A DNA stretch of 64,000 nucleotides from Teichococcus rhizosphaerae (GTDB lineage: Bacteria > Pseudomonadota > Alphaproteobacteria > Acetobacterales > Acetobacteraceae). Both the position numbers and the translations under genes were made by a program. Within the stretch, counting starts at the first letter, position 1. The number at the start of each line of letters is the position of its first letter. Under the pieces are notes generated by a model. That model saw only the letters and a list, made by a program, of their open reading frames with translations, made no database searches and had not been told where the DNA came from. Where the stretch lies: positions 24,476-88,475 of the forward strand of contig NZ_PDNU01000028.1 of assembly GCF_002631185.1 (NCBI RefSeq), in the 5' to 3' direction. Shown here one piece after another: positions 16,518 to 28,796 of this stretch.

Positions 16518-17545
16518 GCGCACTCGAGAAGGTGCCCGCCACCATCGTCACCGGCTTTCTCGGCGCCGGAAAGACCACGCTGCTGCGCCACCTGATGCAG
16601 CATGCCGGTGGCCGGCGCATCGCCATCATCGTCAACGAGTTCGGCAGCCTCGGCGTCGATGGCGAGACGCTGAAGGATTGCGGCATTCCCGGCTGCGAGG
16701 CGGAGAACATCGTCGAGCTGGCCAATGGCTGCCTGTGCTGCACCGTGGCCGACGACTTCATCCCCACCATCGAGGCGCTGCTCGGCCGCGAGAACCCGCC
16801 CGAGCACATCCTGATCGAGACCTCGGGCCTGGCGCTGCCCAAGCCGCTGATCAAGGCGTTCAACTGGCCCGCCATCCGCTCCCGCGTCACGGTGGATGGC
16901 GTGGTGGCGGTGGTGGACGGCCCCGCCGCCGCCGAGGGCCGCTTCGCCGACGACCCGGAGGCCGTCGCCGCCCAGCGCGCCGCCGATCCCTCGCTGGACC
17001 ACGACAACCCGCTGGCCGAGGTGTTCGAGGACCAGCTTGCCGCGGCCGACATCGTCGTGCTCAACAAGGCCGACCTGCTGGACGAGGCCGCCATCGCCGC
17101 GCTGCGCGCCGAGATCGCCACCCACTTGCCGCGCGCGGTGAAGGTGGTGCCGGCGAAGGAGGGCGCGCTCGCGCCGGATGTCCTGCTGGGCCTCGCCGCC
17201 GCCGCCGAGGACGACCTGGCCAGCCGCCCCTCCCATCACGACGCGGAGGACGGCGCGCATGAGCACGACGATTTCGAGAGCTTCGTGCTGGTGCTGCCGG
17301 AATACGATTCCGCCGACGAACTGCTGCGTCGCCTTCCCGAGGTCGCCGCGCGGCACGATATCCTGCGCATCAAGGGGTTCGTGCGGCTGAAGGGCAAGCC
17401 AATGCGGCTGGCGGTGCAGGGCGTGGGCCGCCGCTTCCGCCAACATTTCGACCAGCCCTGGAAGGATGACCGCGACGGGCACCTCGTCGTCATCGGGCAG
17501 GCGGGGATGGACCAGGAGGCGATCGCGAAGGCGATCTTGCAGTAA
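16514..17545 (+). CDS. cobW: CobW, G3E-family GTPase of cobalamin biosynthesis
   Basis: Encodes 343 residues. The P-loop is VTGFLGAGKTTLLRHLMQH near residues 12-30 and the metal-binding CXCC motif is ELANGCLCCTVADDF near 69-83. ETSGLALPKPL, VLNKADLLDEAA and a His/Asp-rich loop (SHHDAEDGAHEHDD) precede the C-terminal domain. CobW is a cobalt metallochaperone thought to feed the CobN-CobS-CobT chelatase. It sits directly between the riboswitch leader gene and cobN, as in many alphaproteobacteria. Confidence 0.95.
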   Translation: MSALEKVPATIVTGFLGAGKTTLLRHLMQHAGGRRIAIIVNEFGSLGVDGETLKDCGIPGCEAENIVELANGCLCCTVADDFIPTIEALLGRENPPEHILIETSGLALPKPLIKAFNWPAIRSRVTVDGVVAVVDGPAAAEGRFADDPEAVAAQRAADPSLDHDNPLAEVFEDQLAAADIVVLNKADLLDEAAIAALRAEIATHLPRAVKVVPAKEGALAPDVLLGLAAAAEDDLASRPSHHDAEDGAHEHDDFESFVLVLPEYDSADELLRRLPEVAARHDILRIKGFVRLKGKPMRLAVQGVGRRFRQHFDQPWKDDRDGHLVVIGQAGMDQEAIAKAILQ

Positions 17546-17549
17546 GCAT

Positions 17550-17663
17550 CTTCTTTTTCTGAAGAAAAAGAAGCAAAAAGACTTTTCGAGTTTGGCGTCA
17601 CGCACATAACAATCGGGCGCCAAACTGACAGAAGTTTTTTGGTTCTTTTTTCCAAAAAAGAAC
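17550..17663. repeat. Three-hairpin AT-rich element in the cobW-cobN gap
   Basis: Three perfect stems lie in a row. The first is CTTCTTTTTCT/AGAAAAAGAAG at 17550-17573 and the second AGTTTGGCG/CGCCAAACT at 17589-17626. The third is GTTCTTTTTT/AAAAAAGAAC at 17642-17663, ending eight bases before the cobN ATG. The outer two are near copies, so their arms could also pair with each other. The base composition is unlike the flanking genes. Confidence 0.8.
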
Positions 17664-17670
17664 GAAAACC

Positions 17671-20971
<3,301 letters not shown>

Positions 20972-20994
<23 letters not shown>

Positions 20995-22255
20995 GCCCCG
21001 GGAGGGCGCCGCCCTCCCGGACCCTCCCGCCGGGGTGACAGTGTCACCCCGGACCCCGCCATCGGTCAGGGGGTGGTGCCCGCATCTCTTCGCGCCGATG
21101 GAAACGGGGGACGGGCTGCTGCTGCGCGTCAAGCCCTTCGGCAACCGCATCACGGCGGCCCAGGCGCGGCTGCTGGCGGAGATCGCGCCCGGCCCGGTGG
21201 AGCTGACCAACCGCGGCAACCTGCAACTGCGCGGCGTGACGCAGCCGGACGCCCTGGCCACGCCCATCGTGGCGGCGAGCCTCGCCGATCCCGATCCGGG
21301 GCGGGAAGGCCGCCGCAACATCATCGCCTCCCCGCTCATGGGCGACGACCCGAGCCTTTCCCCCGCCCTGCCCGGATGGCACGCGGCGCTCTCCGCGATC
21401 CTCGCCGGATCCGGCCCGCTGCCCGGCAAGTTCGGCGCCGTGCTGGATGGCGGCGGCGTGCTGCCGCTGGCGGGGGTGGAGTCCGACATCACCCTGCGCC
21501 TCGCCCCGGATGGCGGGGCCGTGCTCCACCTCCCCGGCCTGCCCCTGCCCGGCGTGACACCCGCCGCCCTGGCCCGGTTGACAGAAAATTTCCGCGCCAC
21601 CGGCGGCCGCCGTCTGCGTGAGGCGCTGCGCCTCCACGGCGCCGGGGCCCTCCTCGCCGGCACCGGCCTCGCCGGCCTTCCCGCCGCGCCCGAGGCAGCG
21701 CCCTCGCCCGCCCCCGTGGGCTTCCACCCCTATCCCGGCATGGCGCGCGGCGCCTTCGGCCTCGCCCCTCCGTTCGGTCAGATGAATGCCGCCGCCCTCC
21801 GCGCCCTGGCGGAACTCTCAAAGGAATTCGGCGACGGCACGCTGCGGCTGACGCCCTGGCGCGCCATCCTGCTGGCGGGCGTCACGCGCCCCGCCGCGCT
21901 GCGCGCCGCCGCCCAGGGCTGGATCACCGAGCCCGCCGACCCGCGCCTGCGCATCGTCGCCTGCCCCGGCAGCGCGGGCTGCGCCAGCGGCCAGGCCGAC
22001 ACCCGCGCCGATGCCCTGGCGCTGCTGGCGCGCGGCGCGGTGCCAGAGCGGGGCTTGCTGCATCTCTCCGGCTGCGCCAAAGGCTGCGCGCATCCCGGCG
22101 CGGCGGCGGCGGTGCTGGTGGCGGCGCCGGATGGCTACGCCCTGCTGCGCCACGCCCGCGCCGGAGACACGCCGCGGCGCACCGGGCTCACCCTGGCCGA
22201 AGCGGCGGCCGAGCTGGAAAGCGCCGGGGCGGCGGCCGAACGGGACACGGAATGA
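20972..22255 (+). CDS. cobG: Precorrin-3B synthase CobG with an element-encoded N-terminus
   Basis: Encodes 427 residues if started at the ATG at 20972, which has AGGGGG eight bases upstream and overlaps cobN by 23 bases. The alternative starts are GTG at 21035 or 21041, inside a double-hairpin element, with no good ribosome site. The family part begins [18 protein letters not shown] and has the nitrite/sulfite reductase-like fold. The siroheme/[4Fe-4S] motif is split as CPGSAGC near residue 331 and CAKGC near 370. CobG uses oxygen to hydroxylate precorrin-3A before ring contraction, so the pathway here is aerobic. Between the ATG and RGWC about 22 residues are encoded by the element. Confidence 0.85.
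20998..21063. repeat. Double-hairpin element, copy 2
   Basis: Hairpin A at 20998-21020 is CCGGGAGGGCG-C-CGCCCTCCCGG and hairpin B at 21032-21050 is GGGGTGACA-G-TGTCACCCC, followed by GGACCCCGCCATC. Between them is ACCCTCCCGCC. It lies at the cobN-cobG junction and keeps an open reading frame in line with cobG. Hairpin B is identical in its stem to copy 1, while hairpin A differs by compensated changes. Confidence 0.88.
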
Positions 22256-22881
22256 GCGGCTACGACTACATCCGCGACGGCGCGGCGATCTACGAGAAGT
22301 CCTTCGCCACCATCCGGGCAGAGGCGGACCTTGCCGGCTTCTCGCCCGCCGAGGCGCGGGTGGCGGTGCGCGTCATCCATGCCTGTGGGCTGGTGAAGGT
22401 GGCGCGGCACATCCGCTTCGCCCCCGGCTTCACCGCCGCCGCCGAGGCCGCGCTGCGCGCCGGCGCGCCGGTGCTGTGCGACGCCAAGATGGTGGCGCAG
22501 GGCATCACCCGCCCGCGCCTGCCCGCCGACAACGAGATCCTCTGCCTGCTGGACGACCCGCGCGTGCCAGAGCATGCGCGCGCCATCGGCAACACCCGCT
22601 CCGCCGCCGCGCTGGATTTCTGGGGGGAAAGGCTGGGCGGCGCGGTGGTGGCCATCGGCAACGCGCCCACCGCCCTGTTCCACCTGCTGGAGCTGGTGGA
22701 TGCCGGCGCGCCGTTGCCAGCGGCCATCATCGGCCTGCCGGTGGGCTTCGTCGGCGCCGCCGAGTCGAAGGCGGCGCTGGCGGCGTGGAACCGCGTGCCC
22801 TGGATGATCGTGGAAGGCCGGCAGGGCGGCAGCGCCATGGCGGTCGCCGCCGTCAACGCGCTGGCGACCGAGCGCGAATGA
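22252..22881 (+). CDS. cobH: Precorrin-8X methylmutase
   Basis: Encodes 209 residues. [26 protein letters not shown] at the start and [17 protein letters not shown] near residues 38-55, with the catalytic His, identify CobH/CbiC. It moves the C11 methyl group to C12, turning precorrin-8X into hydrogenobyrinic acid. Start and stop overlap cobG and cobI by ATGA, so the genes are translationally coupled. Confidence 0.95.
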   Translation: MSGYDYIRDGAAIYEKSFATIRAEADLAGFSPAEARVAVRVIHACGLVKVARHIRFAPGFTAAAEAALRAGAPVLCDAKMVAQGITRPRLPADNEILCLLDDPRVPEHARAIGNTRSAAALDFWGERLGGAVVAIGNAPTALFHLLELVDAGAPLPAAIIGLPVGFVGAAESKAALAAWNRVPWMIVEGRQGGSAMAVAAVNALATERE

Positions 22882-23603
22882 GCGGGACGCTGCACATCCT
22901 GGGCGTCGGGCCGGGTGACCCCGAGCTGGTGACGCTGCGCGCCGCGCGCATCCTGGGGCGGGCGCCGGCCTATGCCTTCTTCGCCCGGCGCGGGCGGGTG
23001 GGGCATGCCGTCACCATTGCCGCGCCGCACCTCAATCCGGCGGCCGAGGCGCTGCGCTTCGAATATCCCCACACCACCGAGATCCCGGTGGAGGATGCCC
23101 GATATGCCGAGGGCATGACGGCCTTCTACGACAACTGCGCCGGGGCGCTGGCCGCGCGCCTCGCGGCCGGGGAGGACGTGGCGCTGCTCTGCGAGGGCGA
23201 CCCGTTCCTGTACGGCTCGGCCATGTACCTGTTTGACCGGCTGCGGGCGCGCTTTCCCGTCGCGGTGACGCCGGGCATCACCGCCATGTCCGGCTGCTGG
23301 TCGCGCGCCGCCGCCCCCATGGTGCATGGCGACGATGTCCTTTCCGTCCTGCCCGCCACCATGCCGGCGGAGGCGCTCGCCAAGGCGCTGCGCGGCTGCG
23401 ACGCGGCGGTGGTGATGAAGCTCGGCCGCAACCTGCCCAAGCTGCGCGCCGTGCTGGCGGCGCTGGGCCTGACGGAGCGCGCCATCTATGCCGAGCGCGG
23501 CACCATGCCCGGCGAGGTGGTGATGCCGCTGGCCGCGCGCGACGACAGCCCCGCCCCCTATTTCTCGCTCGTCCTCATCCCCGGCCGCCAGGGCGCCCGC
23601 TGA
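22878..23603 (+). CDS. cobI: Precorrin-2 C20-methyltransferase
   Basis: Encodes 241 residues with the tetrapyrrole methylase pattern: [20 protein letters not shown] at the start, [21 protein letters not shown] near residues 97-117, [11 protein letters not shown] near 129-139, [15 protein letters not shown] near 176-190 and ERGTMPGEV near 203. The GDPFLYGS block and overall length fit CobI. It makes precorrin-3A from precorrin-2 with S-adenosylmethionine. It shares TGATG with cobJ. Confidence 0.95.
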   Translation: MSGTLHILGVGPGDPELVTLRAARILGRAPAYAFFARRGRVGHAVTIAAPHLNPAAEALRFEYPHTTEIPVEDARYAEGMTAFYDNCAGALAARLAAGEDVALLCEGDPFLYGSAMYLFDRLRARFPVAVTPGITAMSGCWSRAAAPMVHGDDVLSVLPATMPAEALAKALRGCDAAVVMKLGRNLPKLRAVLAALGLTERAIYAERGTMPGEVVMPLAARDDSPAPYFSLVLIPGRQGAR

Positions 23604-24385
23604 TGCCGGGCGACGCCGCGCCGCCCTCCTCCTGGCTGAAGGTGATCGGCCTCGGCCCCGGCGCCGGCGCGCTGCGCACGCCGGAGGCCAGCGCGGCCCT
23701 GGCGGAGGCCACGGACATCATCGGCTATGGCCCCTATGTCGCCCGCGTGCCGCTGCTCCCCGGCCAGCGCCGCCACGGGACGGACAACCGCCAGGAGCTG
23801 GAGCGCGCCCGCCACGCCCTTTCCCTGGCGGCGGAGGGCGCGCGGGTGGCGGTGGTCTCCTCCGGCGATGCCGGGGTCTTCGCCATGGCCAGCGCGGTGT
23901 TCGAGGCGCTGGAGAGCGGGCCGGAGGCGTGGCGCGCGCTGGACATCGCGGTGCTGCCGGGGCTTTCGGCCATGTTCGCCGCCGCCGCGCGGCTGGGCGC
24001 GCCGCTCGGGCATGATTTCTGCGCCATCTCGCTGTCCGACAACCTCAAGCCCTGGGCGCTGGTGGAGCGCAGGCTCCAGGCGGCGGCGGAGGCGGGCTTC
24101 GTGGTCGCGCTCTACAACCCCATCTCGCGCGCGCGGCCCTGGCAGCTCGGGCGCGCCTTCGAGATCCTGCGCGGCATCCTGCCCGGCACGGTGCCGGTGG
24201 CCTTCGCCACCGCCGTCAGCCGGCCGGACGAGGCGCTCGGGATCCAGCCCCTGGCGGAGGCCGACCCGGCGCGGGCGGACATGCGCACCCTGGTGCTGGT
24301 GGGCACGGCGCAGAGCCGGCTGATTTCGCGCGGGAGGGGCCAGCGCCCCTGGCTCTACGCGCCGCGCTCGGCGAGCAGCCCGTGA
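23603..24385 (+). CDS. cobJ: Precorrin-3B C17-methyltransferase
   Basis: Encodes 260 residues. LKVIGLGPGAGALRTPEASAAL near residues 12-33, DIIGYGPYVARVP near 40-52, VVSSGDAGVFAMASAVFE near 88-105, the CobJ-specific HDFCAISLSDNLKPWALVERRL near 136-157 and VALYNPISRARPWQLGRAFEIL near 168-189 are clear. The enzyme methylates C17 and drives ring contraction. Its last 31 bases overlap the 3' end of cobK on the opposite strand. Confidence 0.95.
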   Translation: MPGDAAPPSSWLKVIGLGPGAGALRTPEASAALAEATDIIGYGPYVARVPLLPGQRRHGTDNRQELERARHALSLAAEGARVAVVSSGDAGVFAMASAVFEALESGPEAWRALDIAVLPGLSAMFAAAARLGAPLGHDFCAISLSDNLKPWALVERRLQAAAEAGFVVALYNPISRARPWQLGRAFEILRGILPGTVPVAFATAVSRPDEALGIQPLAEADPARADMRTLVLVGTAQSRLISRGRGQRPWLYAPRSASSP

Positions 24386-25110
24386 AGCCAGGCCAGCGCC
24401 GAGGCCGCGTCCGGCACCGTGGCCAGCCCCGGCGGATCGGGCGGGCGGGCCAGCAGCAGCACCGGCAGCCCGGCCTCGCGCGCCGCCAGGAGCTTGGCCT
24501 GCGTGGCGGTGCCGCCGGAATTCTTGCTGACCAGCACCTCGATGCGGTGCTCGCGCAGCAGGGCGCGCTCGCCGTCCAGCGCGAAGGGGCCGGTGGCGGT
24601 GATCACGGTGGCCTGGGGCGGCAGGCTTTCCGGCGCCGGCGGATCGACGCTGCGGATCAGGTAGCGGTGCCAGGGCGCGGCACGGAAGGGCGCCAGCTCC
24701 TTCTGCCCCACCGTCAGCCAGACGCGGCGCGGCGTTTCCCCCAGGGCGGCGGCGATGGCGGCCATGTCCGGGAACTCGGCCCAGTTGTCGCCGGGGCCGG
24801 GGCGCCAGGCGGGGCGCGCCACCCGCAGCAGCTTCACGCCCGCCACCGCGGCGGCCCCGGCGGCGTTGCGCGTCATCCGCGCGGCGAAGGGGTGGGTGGC
24901 GTCCACCAGCGCCCCGATGCCCTCCGCGCGCAGGAATGCCGCCAGCCCCTCCACGCCGCCGAAGCCGCCCATCCGCGCCGGCAGGGGCTGCGCCAAGGGC
25001 GCCCGCGTGGCGCCGGCCAGGGACAGGGTGGCCCGGAAGCGCGCATCGCCGGCCAGGGAGCGGGCCAGCGCCCGTGCCTCCGTCGTTCCCCCCAGCAGCA
25101 GAACCCGCAT
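24355..25110 (-). CDS. cobK: Precorrin-6A reductase
   Basis: Encodes 251 residues. The start MRVLLLGGTTEARALARSLA is typical of CobK/CbiJ, and DATHPFAARMTRNA near residues 68-81, WLTVGQKELAPF near 129-140 and VSKNSGGTATQAKLLAARE near 201-219 match the family. It reduces precorrin-6A with NADPH. It is the only reverse-strand gene in this part of the locus: its tail overlaps cobJ and its start is 11 bases from the divergent cobL-cobE start, so the two promoters must overlap coding sequence. Confidence 0.94.
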   Translation of the reverse strand: MRVLLLGGTTEARALARSLAGDARFRATLSLAGATRAPLAQPLPARMGGFGGVEGLAAFLRAEGIGALVDATHPFAARMTRNAAGAAAVAGVKLLRVARPAWRPGPGDNWAEFPDMAAIAAALGETPRRVWLTVGQKELAPFRAAPWHRYLIRSVDPPAPESLPPQATVITATGPFALDGERALLREHRIEVLVSKNSGGTATQAKLLAAREAGLPVLLLARPPDPPGLATVPDAASALAWLHGLLAERGA

Positions 25111-25121
25111 CGCGCCTCGCC

Positions 25122-26753
25122 ATGAACAGCACACCCTGGCTTTCCATCATCGGGCTGGGCGAGGACGGCGTCGAGGGACTGCCCGCCGCGGCGCGGGCGC
25201 TGCTGGAAGGGGCGGAGGCGGTGTTCGGCGGACAGCGCCACCTGGCGCTGGCGGCGGGGCATATCCGCGGCTCCGCCCATCCCTGGCCCAGCCCGATGCT
25301 GGCCGGGCTGCCCACCCTGCTGGCGCGGCGCGGCCGGCCGACGGCGGTGCTCGCCTCGGGCGATCCCTTCTGCTTCGGCATCGGCGCCACGCTGGCGCGG
25401 CACGTTCCGCCGGAGGAGTTCCTGTGCCTGCCCGCCCCTTCGGCCTTCGCGCTGGCCTGCGCCCGGCTGGGCTGGGCGATGCAGGACTGCGCCACCCTGT
25501 CCTTCTGCGGCCGGCCGCTGGAGCGGCTGGTGCCGCTGCTGCAGCCGGGCGCGCGCATCCTGGCGCTCTCGGCCGATGCGGAGACGCCCGCGCAGGTGGC
25601 GGCGCTGCTGCGCGGCCTCGGCCTCGGCCCGACGCGGATGGCGGTGCTGGAAGCGATGGGCGGCCCGCGCGAGCGCCGCCACGACACCACCGCCGCCGGC
25701 TTCGCCCACGCGCCGGACCCGCTGAACATGCTGGCGCTGGAGGTGGTGCCCGGCCCCGGCGCGCGGGTGCTGCCGCTGGCGCCCGGCCTGCCGGAGGATG
25801 CCTTCGAGCAGGACGGGCAGATCACCAAGCGCGAGGTGCGGGCGGTGACGCTGGCCATGCTGGCGCCGCGCCAGGGCGAGCTGCTGTGGGACATCGGCTG
25901 CGGCAGCGGCTCGGTGGCCATCGAGTGGATGCTGCGGCACCCGGCCAACCGCGCCATCGGGCTGGAGCCCCGGCCCGAGCGGGCGGCGCAGGCGGCGCGC
26001 AACGCGCTGGCGCTGGGCGTGCCCGGGCTGCGCCTGGTTCGGCAGGCCGCGCCAGACGGTCTCGCCGGCCTGCCCGCGCCGGACGCCGTGTTCGTGGGCG
26101 GCGGCGGCGCCCGGCCCGGCGTGCTGGAGGCGGCCTGGGAGGCGCTGCGCCCCGGTGGCCGCCTGGTGGCCAATGCCGTGACGCTGGAAACCGAGGCCGT
26201 GCTCTACGCCGCCCAGGACCGCTGGGGTGGCGCGTTGGCGCGCCTCGGCGTGGAGCGCCTGGACCGTGTCGGCGCCATGCGCGCCTTCCGCCCCGCCATG
26301 ACCGTGACGCAATACGCGGCTGAGAAACCGATGGCGGGGTCTGGGGAGACACTGTCTCCCCAGCGGTGGGGTCCAGGGGAGGCAGCGCCTCCCCTGGCCG
26401 TGGCGGGGTTAGGCGCCCGCCCCGGCGTTTCTGCTTCTGCTGTGGTCGCCCTGGTCCGCGAGGCCGAGCAGCGCTCCGGCCTGCGCGTCGGCGCCCTGGC
26501 CGCCCCCTGGTTCCGCCGCGACGTGGCCGCGCTGACCGAGGCCGCCGCCACGCTCGGCCTGCCGCTGCACTGGGTGGAGGAGGAGGCGCTGAGCGCCGCG
26601 CAGCCCCGCTGCCCCACCCCATCCGAGACTGCGCGCCGCGCCACCGGCTACGCCGCCATCGCCGAGGGCTGCGCCCTGGCCCTGGGCGGGCGGCTGGCGC
26701 TGCCGCGCATCGCCGGGGAGGGCGTGACCTGCGCGCTCTCGGTGGAGGAATAG
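25122..26753 (+). CDS. cobL: Fused precorrin-6Y methyltransferase (CobL) and CobE domains
   Basis: Encodes 543 residues in one open frame. Residues 1-400 are CobL. It has a CbiE-type methylase half ([38 protein letters not shown]) and a CbiT half with the SAM loop [17 protein letters not shown]. It methylates C5 and C15 and decarboxylates precorrin-6B. Residues from about 429 on form a CobE-like domain similar to the CbiG C-terminus ([17 protein letters not shown], then [20 protein letters not shown]). The roughly 28 residues between them are encoded by a double-hairpin element (26330-26397) that contains no stop. CobL and CobE are normally separate, so the element seems to have fused them. 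A sequencing error hiding a stop is the alternative. Confidence 0.88.
   Translation: MNSTPWLSIIGLGEDGVEGLPAAARALLEGAEAVFGGQRHLALAAGHIRGSAHPWPSPMLAGLPTLLARRGRPTAVLASGDPFCFGIGATLARHVPPEEFLCLPAPSAFALACARLGWAMQDCATLSFCGRPLERLVPLLQPGARILALSADAETPAQVAALLRGLGLGPTRMAVLEAMGGPRERRHDTTAAGFAHAPDPLNMLALEVVPGPGARVLPLAPGLPEDAFEQDGQITKREVRAVTLAMLAPRQGELLWDIGCGSGSVAIEWMLRHPANRAIGLEPRPERAAQAARNALALGVPGLRLVRQAAPDGLAGLPAPDAVFVGGGGARPGVLEAAWEALRPGGRLVANAVTLETEAVLYAAQDRWGGALARLGVERLDRVGAMRAFRPAMTVTQYAAEKPMAGSGETLSPQRWGPGEAAPPLAVAGLGARPGVSASAVVALVREAEQRSGLRVGALAAPWFRRDVAALTEAAATLGLPLHWVEEEALSAAQPRCPTPSETARRATGYAAIAEGCALALGGRLALPRIAGEGVTCALSVEE
26330..26397. repeat. Double-hairpin element, copy 3 (reverse orientation)
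   Basis: Reading left to right: the tail complement GATGGCGGGGTC, hairpin B TGGGGAGACA-C-TGTCTCCCCA at 26342-26362, spacer GCGGTGGGGT, and hairpin A with arms CCAGGGGAGGC and GCCTCCCCTGG at 26373-26397. A further tail-like TGGCGGGGTT follows at 26401. It is inverted relative to copies 1, 2 and 4 and is open in the frame of cobL and cobE. Stem sequences differ from the other copies on both sides of the loop. Confidence 0.88.
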
Positions 26754-26760
26754 GAACGCG

Positions 26761-27522
26761 ATGACCGTGCATTTCATCGGCGCCGGCCCCGGCGCGCCGG
26801 ACCTGATCACGCTGCGGGGCCGGGACCTGCTGGCTGCCTGCCCGGTCTGCCTTTACGCCGGCTCCATCGTGCCGCCGGCGCTGCTGGCGCATTGCCCGCC
26901 CGGCGCCCGGCTGGTGGACACGGCGCCGCTCGACCTCGACGCCATCGAGGCCGAGCTCCTCCGCGCCCACCGGGCGGGGCAGGACGTGGCGCGGCTGCAT
27001 TCGGGCGACCTGTCCGTGTGGTCGGCCATGGCGGAGCAGGTGCGGCGGCTGGAGAAGCACGGCATCCCCTACACGGTCACGCCCGGCGTGCCGGCCTTCG
27101 CCGCCGCGGCCGCCGCCCTGGGGCGGGAGCTGACGGTGCCGGAGCTGGCGCAGAGCGTGGTGCTGACGCGCATCTCCGGCCGCGCCTCCGCCATGCCCCC
27201 GCGCGAGACGCTGGAAGCCTTCGGCGCCACGGGCGCCACGCTGGCGCTGCACCTGGCGATCCACGCGCTGGGCCGGATCGTCGAGACGCTGACCCCGCTC
27301 TACGGCGCGGACTGCCCGGTGGCCGTCGTGGTGCGCGCCTCCTGGCCGGATGAGCGGGTGGTGCGCGGCAGGCTGGGCGACATCGTGGCGCGGATGGCGG
27401 AGGCCCCGGCCGAGCGCACGGCGCTGATCCTGGTGGGGCCGGCCCTGGCGCCGGAGGGCTTCCGCGAGAGCGCGCTCTACAGCACGGACTACCAGCGCCG
27501 CTTCCGCGGGCGGGGCGAGTAG
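26761..27522 (+). CDS. cobM: Precorrin-4 C11-methyltransferase
   Basis: Encodes 253 residues. [20 protein letters not shown] at the start, [18 protein letters not shown] near residues 30-47, [20 protein letters not shown] near 77-96, [20 protein letters not shown] near 105-124 and [17 protein letters not shown] near 133-149 mark CobM/CbiF. It converts precorrin-4 to precorrin-5. It lies seven bases after cobL-cobE and ends the rightward part of the locus. Confidence 0.95.
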   Translation: MTVHFIGAGPGAPDLITLRGRDLLAACPVCLYAGSIVPPALLAHCPPGARLVDTAPLDLDAIEAELLRAHRAGQDVARLHSGDLSVWSAMAEQVRRLEKHGIPYTVTPGVPAFAAAAAALGRELTVPELAQSVVLTRISGRASAMPPRETLEAFGATGATLALHLAIHALGRIVETLTPLYGADCPVAVVVRASWPDERVVRGRLGDIVARMAEAPAERTALILVGPALAPEGFRESALYSTDYQRRFRGRGE

Positions 27523-27587
27523 CCGGAGCATTCTCCGTTCGCCCATGCTCACCGCGAATGCTCTGGCTCATGGTTTGTGCGGGCATC

Positions 27588-27605
27588 TTCACCCGATCGG
27601 GTGAA
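27588..27605. terminator. 18-bp perfect palindrome between convergent cobM and cbiD
   Basis: TTCACCCGATCGGGTGAA is fully self-complementary. A second inverted pair, GAGCATTC at 27526-27533 and GAATGCTC at 27556-27563, lies just left of it. Between convergent genes these probably act as a bidirectional transcription stop, but a perfect palindrome without a loop could also be a protein-binding site. Confidence 0.55.
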
Positions 27606-27626
27606 CCCGCCTGACCGGGATTTGCT

Positions 27627-28748
27627 CTACCCAGGCGCCACGCTTTCCGCCAGCAGCGCGCCGTCCCGCCCGAACAGGGCGACATCCACGCGGATGGGGC
27701 CGCCCTCCACCACGCGCTGCGCGACCAGGCGCGCCCGCTCCGCCACCGCCGCCGGCAGGGCGATGCTCTCCTCCCGCGCCAGGGTGAAGGCTTCCAGCGC
27801 CGTGTTGGCGGCGGCGATGCGGGCCGCCAGCGCCTCGCTGCCGCCCCCCTCGTGCGCCAGGGCGGCGAGCGCCGGCAGGTCCACCGCGCCGCGGCGGGAA
27901 TGCAGGTCCAGCCGCCCCTGGGCCAGCTTGGTCAGCTTGGCCAGGCCCCCCGCGATTGTGACGCGCGGCACCGGGTGCGCCCGCAGGTATTTCAGCATGC
28001 CGCCGACGAAGTCGCCCATGTCGATCAGCGCCTGCTCGGGCAGGGCATGGTGGCGGCGGACGGCCTCCTCGCTGGTGCTGCCGGTGGCGCCGGCCACATG
28101 GGCGAGGCCCGCCGCCCGCGCCACGTCGATGCCGCGATGGATGGAGTGGATCCAGGCCGCGCAGGAATAGGGCACCACGATGCCGGTGGTGCCCAGCACG
28201 GACAGCCCGCCCAGGATGCCGAGGCGCGGGTTCATGGTCCGCTCCGCCAGCGCCGCGCCGCCGGGGATGGAGATTTCCACCAGCGCATCGGCCTCGGCGC
28301 CGGCCACCTCCGCCAGGGCGGCGCGGATCATGGCGCGCGGCATGGGGTTGATGGCGGGCTCGCCGGGCGGCAGGGGCAGGCCGGGCAGCGTGACGGTGCC
28401 CACCCCTTCCCCGGCGGCGAAGACCACGCCGGAGCCGGGCGGCAGCCGATGCACCGTGGCGCGGATCAGGGCGCCATGCGTCACGTCCGGATCGTCGCCG
28501 GCATCCTTCACCACGGCGGCCATGGCGCCGCCATCCGGCAGCAGGGCGTGCTCGGCCAGGGCGAAGGCCGGGCGCTCGCCGCGCGGCAGGGTGATGGCCA
28601 CCGGGTCGGGGAAGGCGCCGGTGCGCAGCGCGGCGAAGGCGGCCTTGGCCGCCGCCGTGGCGCAGGCGCCGGTGGTCCAGCCCCGGCGCAGCGGAAGGTT
28701 GTCGGGCTGCACGCGCCTAGCTGTATCGCCGGCGCCCGTTCCTGTCAT
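27627..28748 (-). CDS. cbiD: Cobalt-precorrin-5B C1-methyltransferase-type protein (CbiD)
   Basis: Encodes 373 residues. The start at 28748 has GGGGG four bases upstream. The family motif RRGWTTGACATAAAKAAF lies near residue 21 and the C-terminal core has PRLGILGGLSVLGTTGIVVP near 190-209 and HVAGATGSTSEEAVRRHH. CbiD methylates C1 and removes the C20 fragment in the anaerobic cobalamin route. Its presence beside CobG, CobN and CobL, with no CobF seen, suggests it substitutes for CobF at the C1 step. It is downstream of cobB-cobU-cobV only in the sense of sharing a strand: cobV ends 48 bases beyond this gene's start, so cbiD may be last in that operon. Confidence 0.93.
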   Translation of the reverse strand: MTGTGAGDTARRVQPDNLPLRRGWTTGACATAAAKAAFAALRTGAFPDPVAITLPRGERPAFALAEHALLPDGGAMAAVVKDAGDDPDVTHGALIRATVHRLPPGSGVVFAAGEGVGTVTLPGLPLPPGEPAINPMPRAMIRAALAEVAGAEADALVEISIPGGAALAERTMNPRLGILGGLSVLGTTGIVVPYSCAAWIHSIHRGIDVARAAGLAHVAGATGSTSEEAVRRHHALPEQALIDMGDFVGGMLKYLRAHPVPRVTIAGGLAKLTKLAQGRLDLHSRRGAVDLPALAALAHEGGGSEALAARIAAANTALEAFTLAREESIALPAAVAERARLVAQRVVEGGPIRVDVALFGRDGALLAESVAPG

Positions 28749-28796
28749 GCGCCCCCTGTCACGCGGCGGGAACATCCGGAAGCCGGAGGGGGAAAG

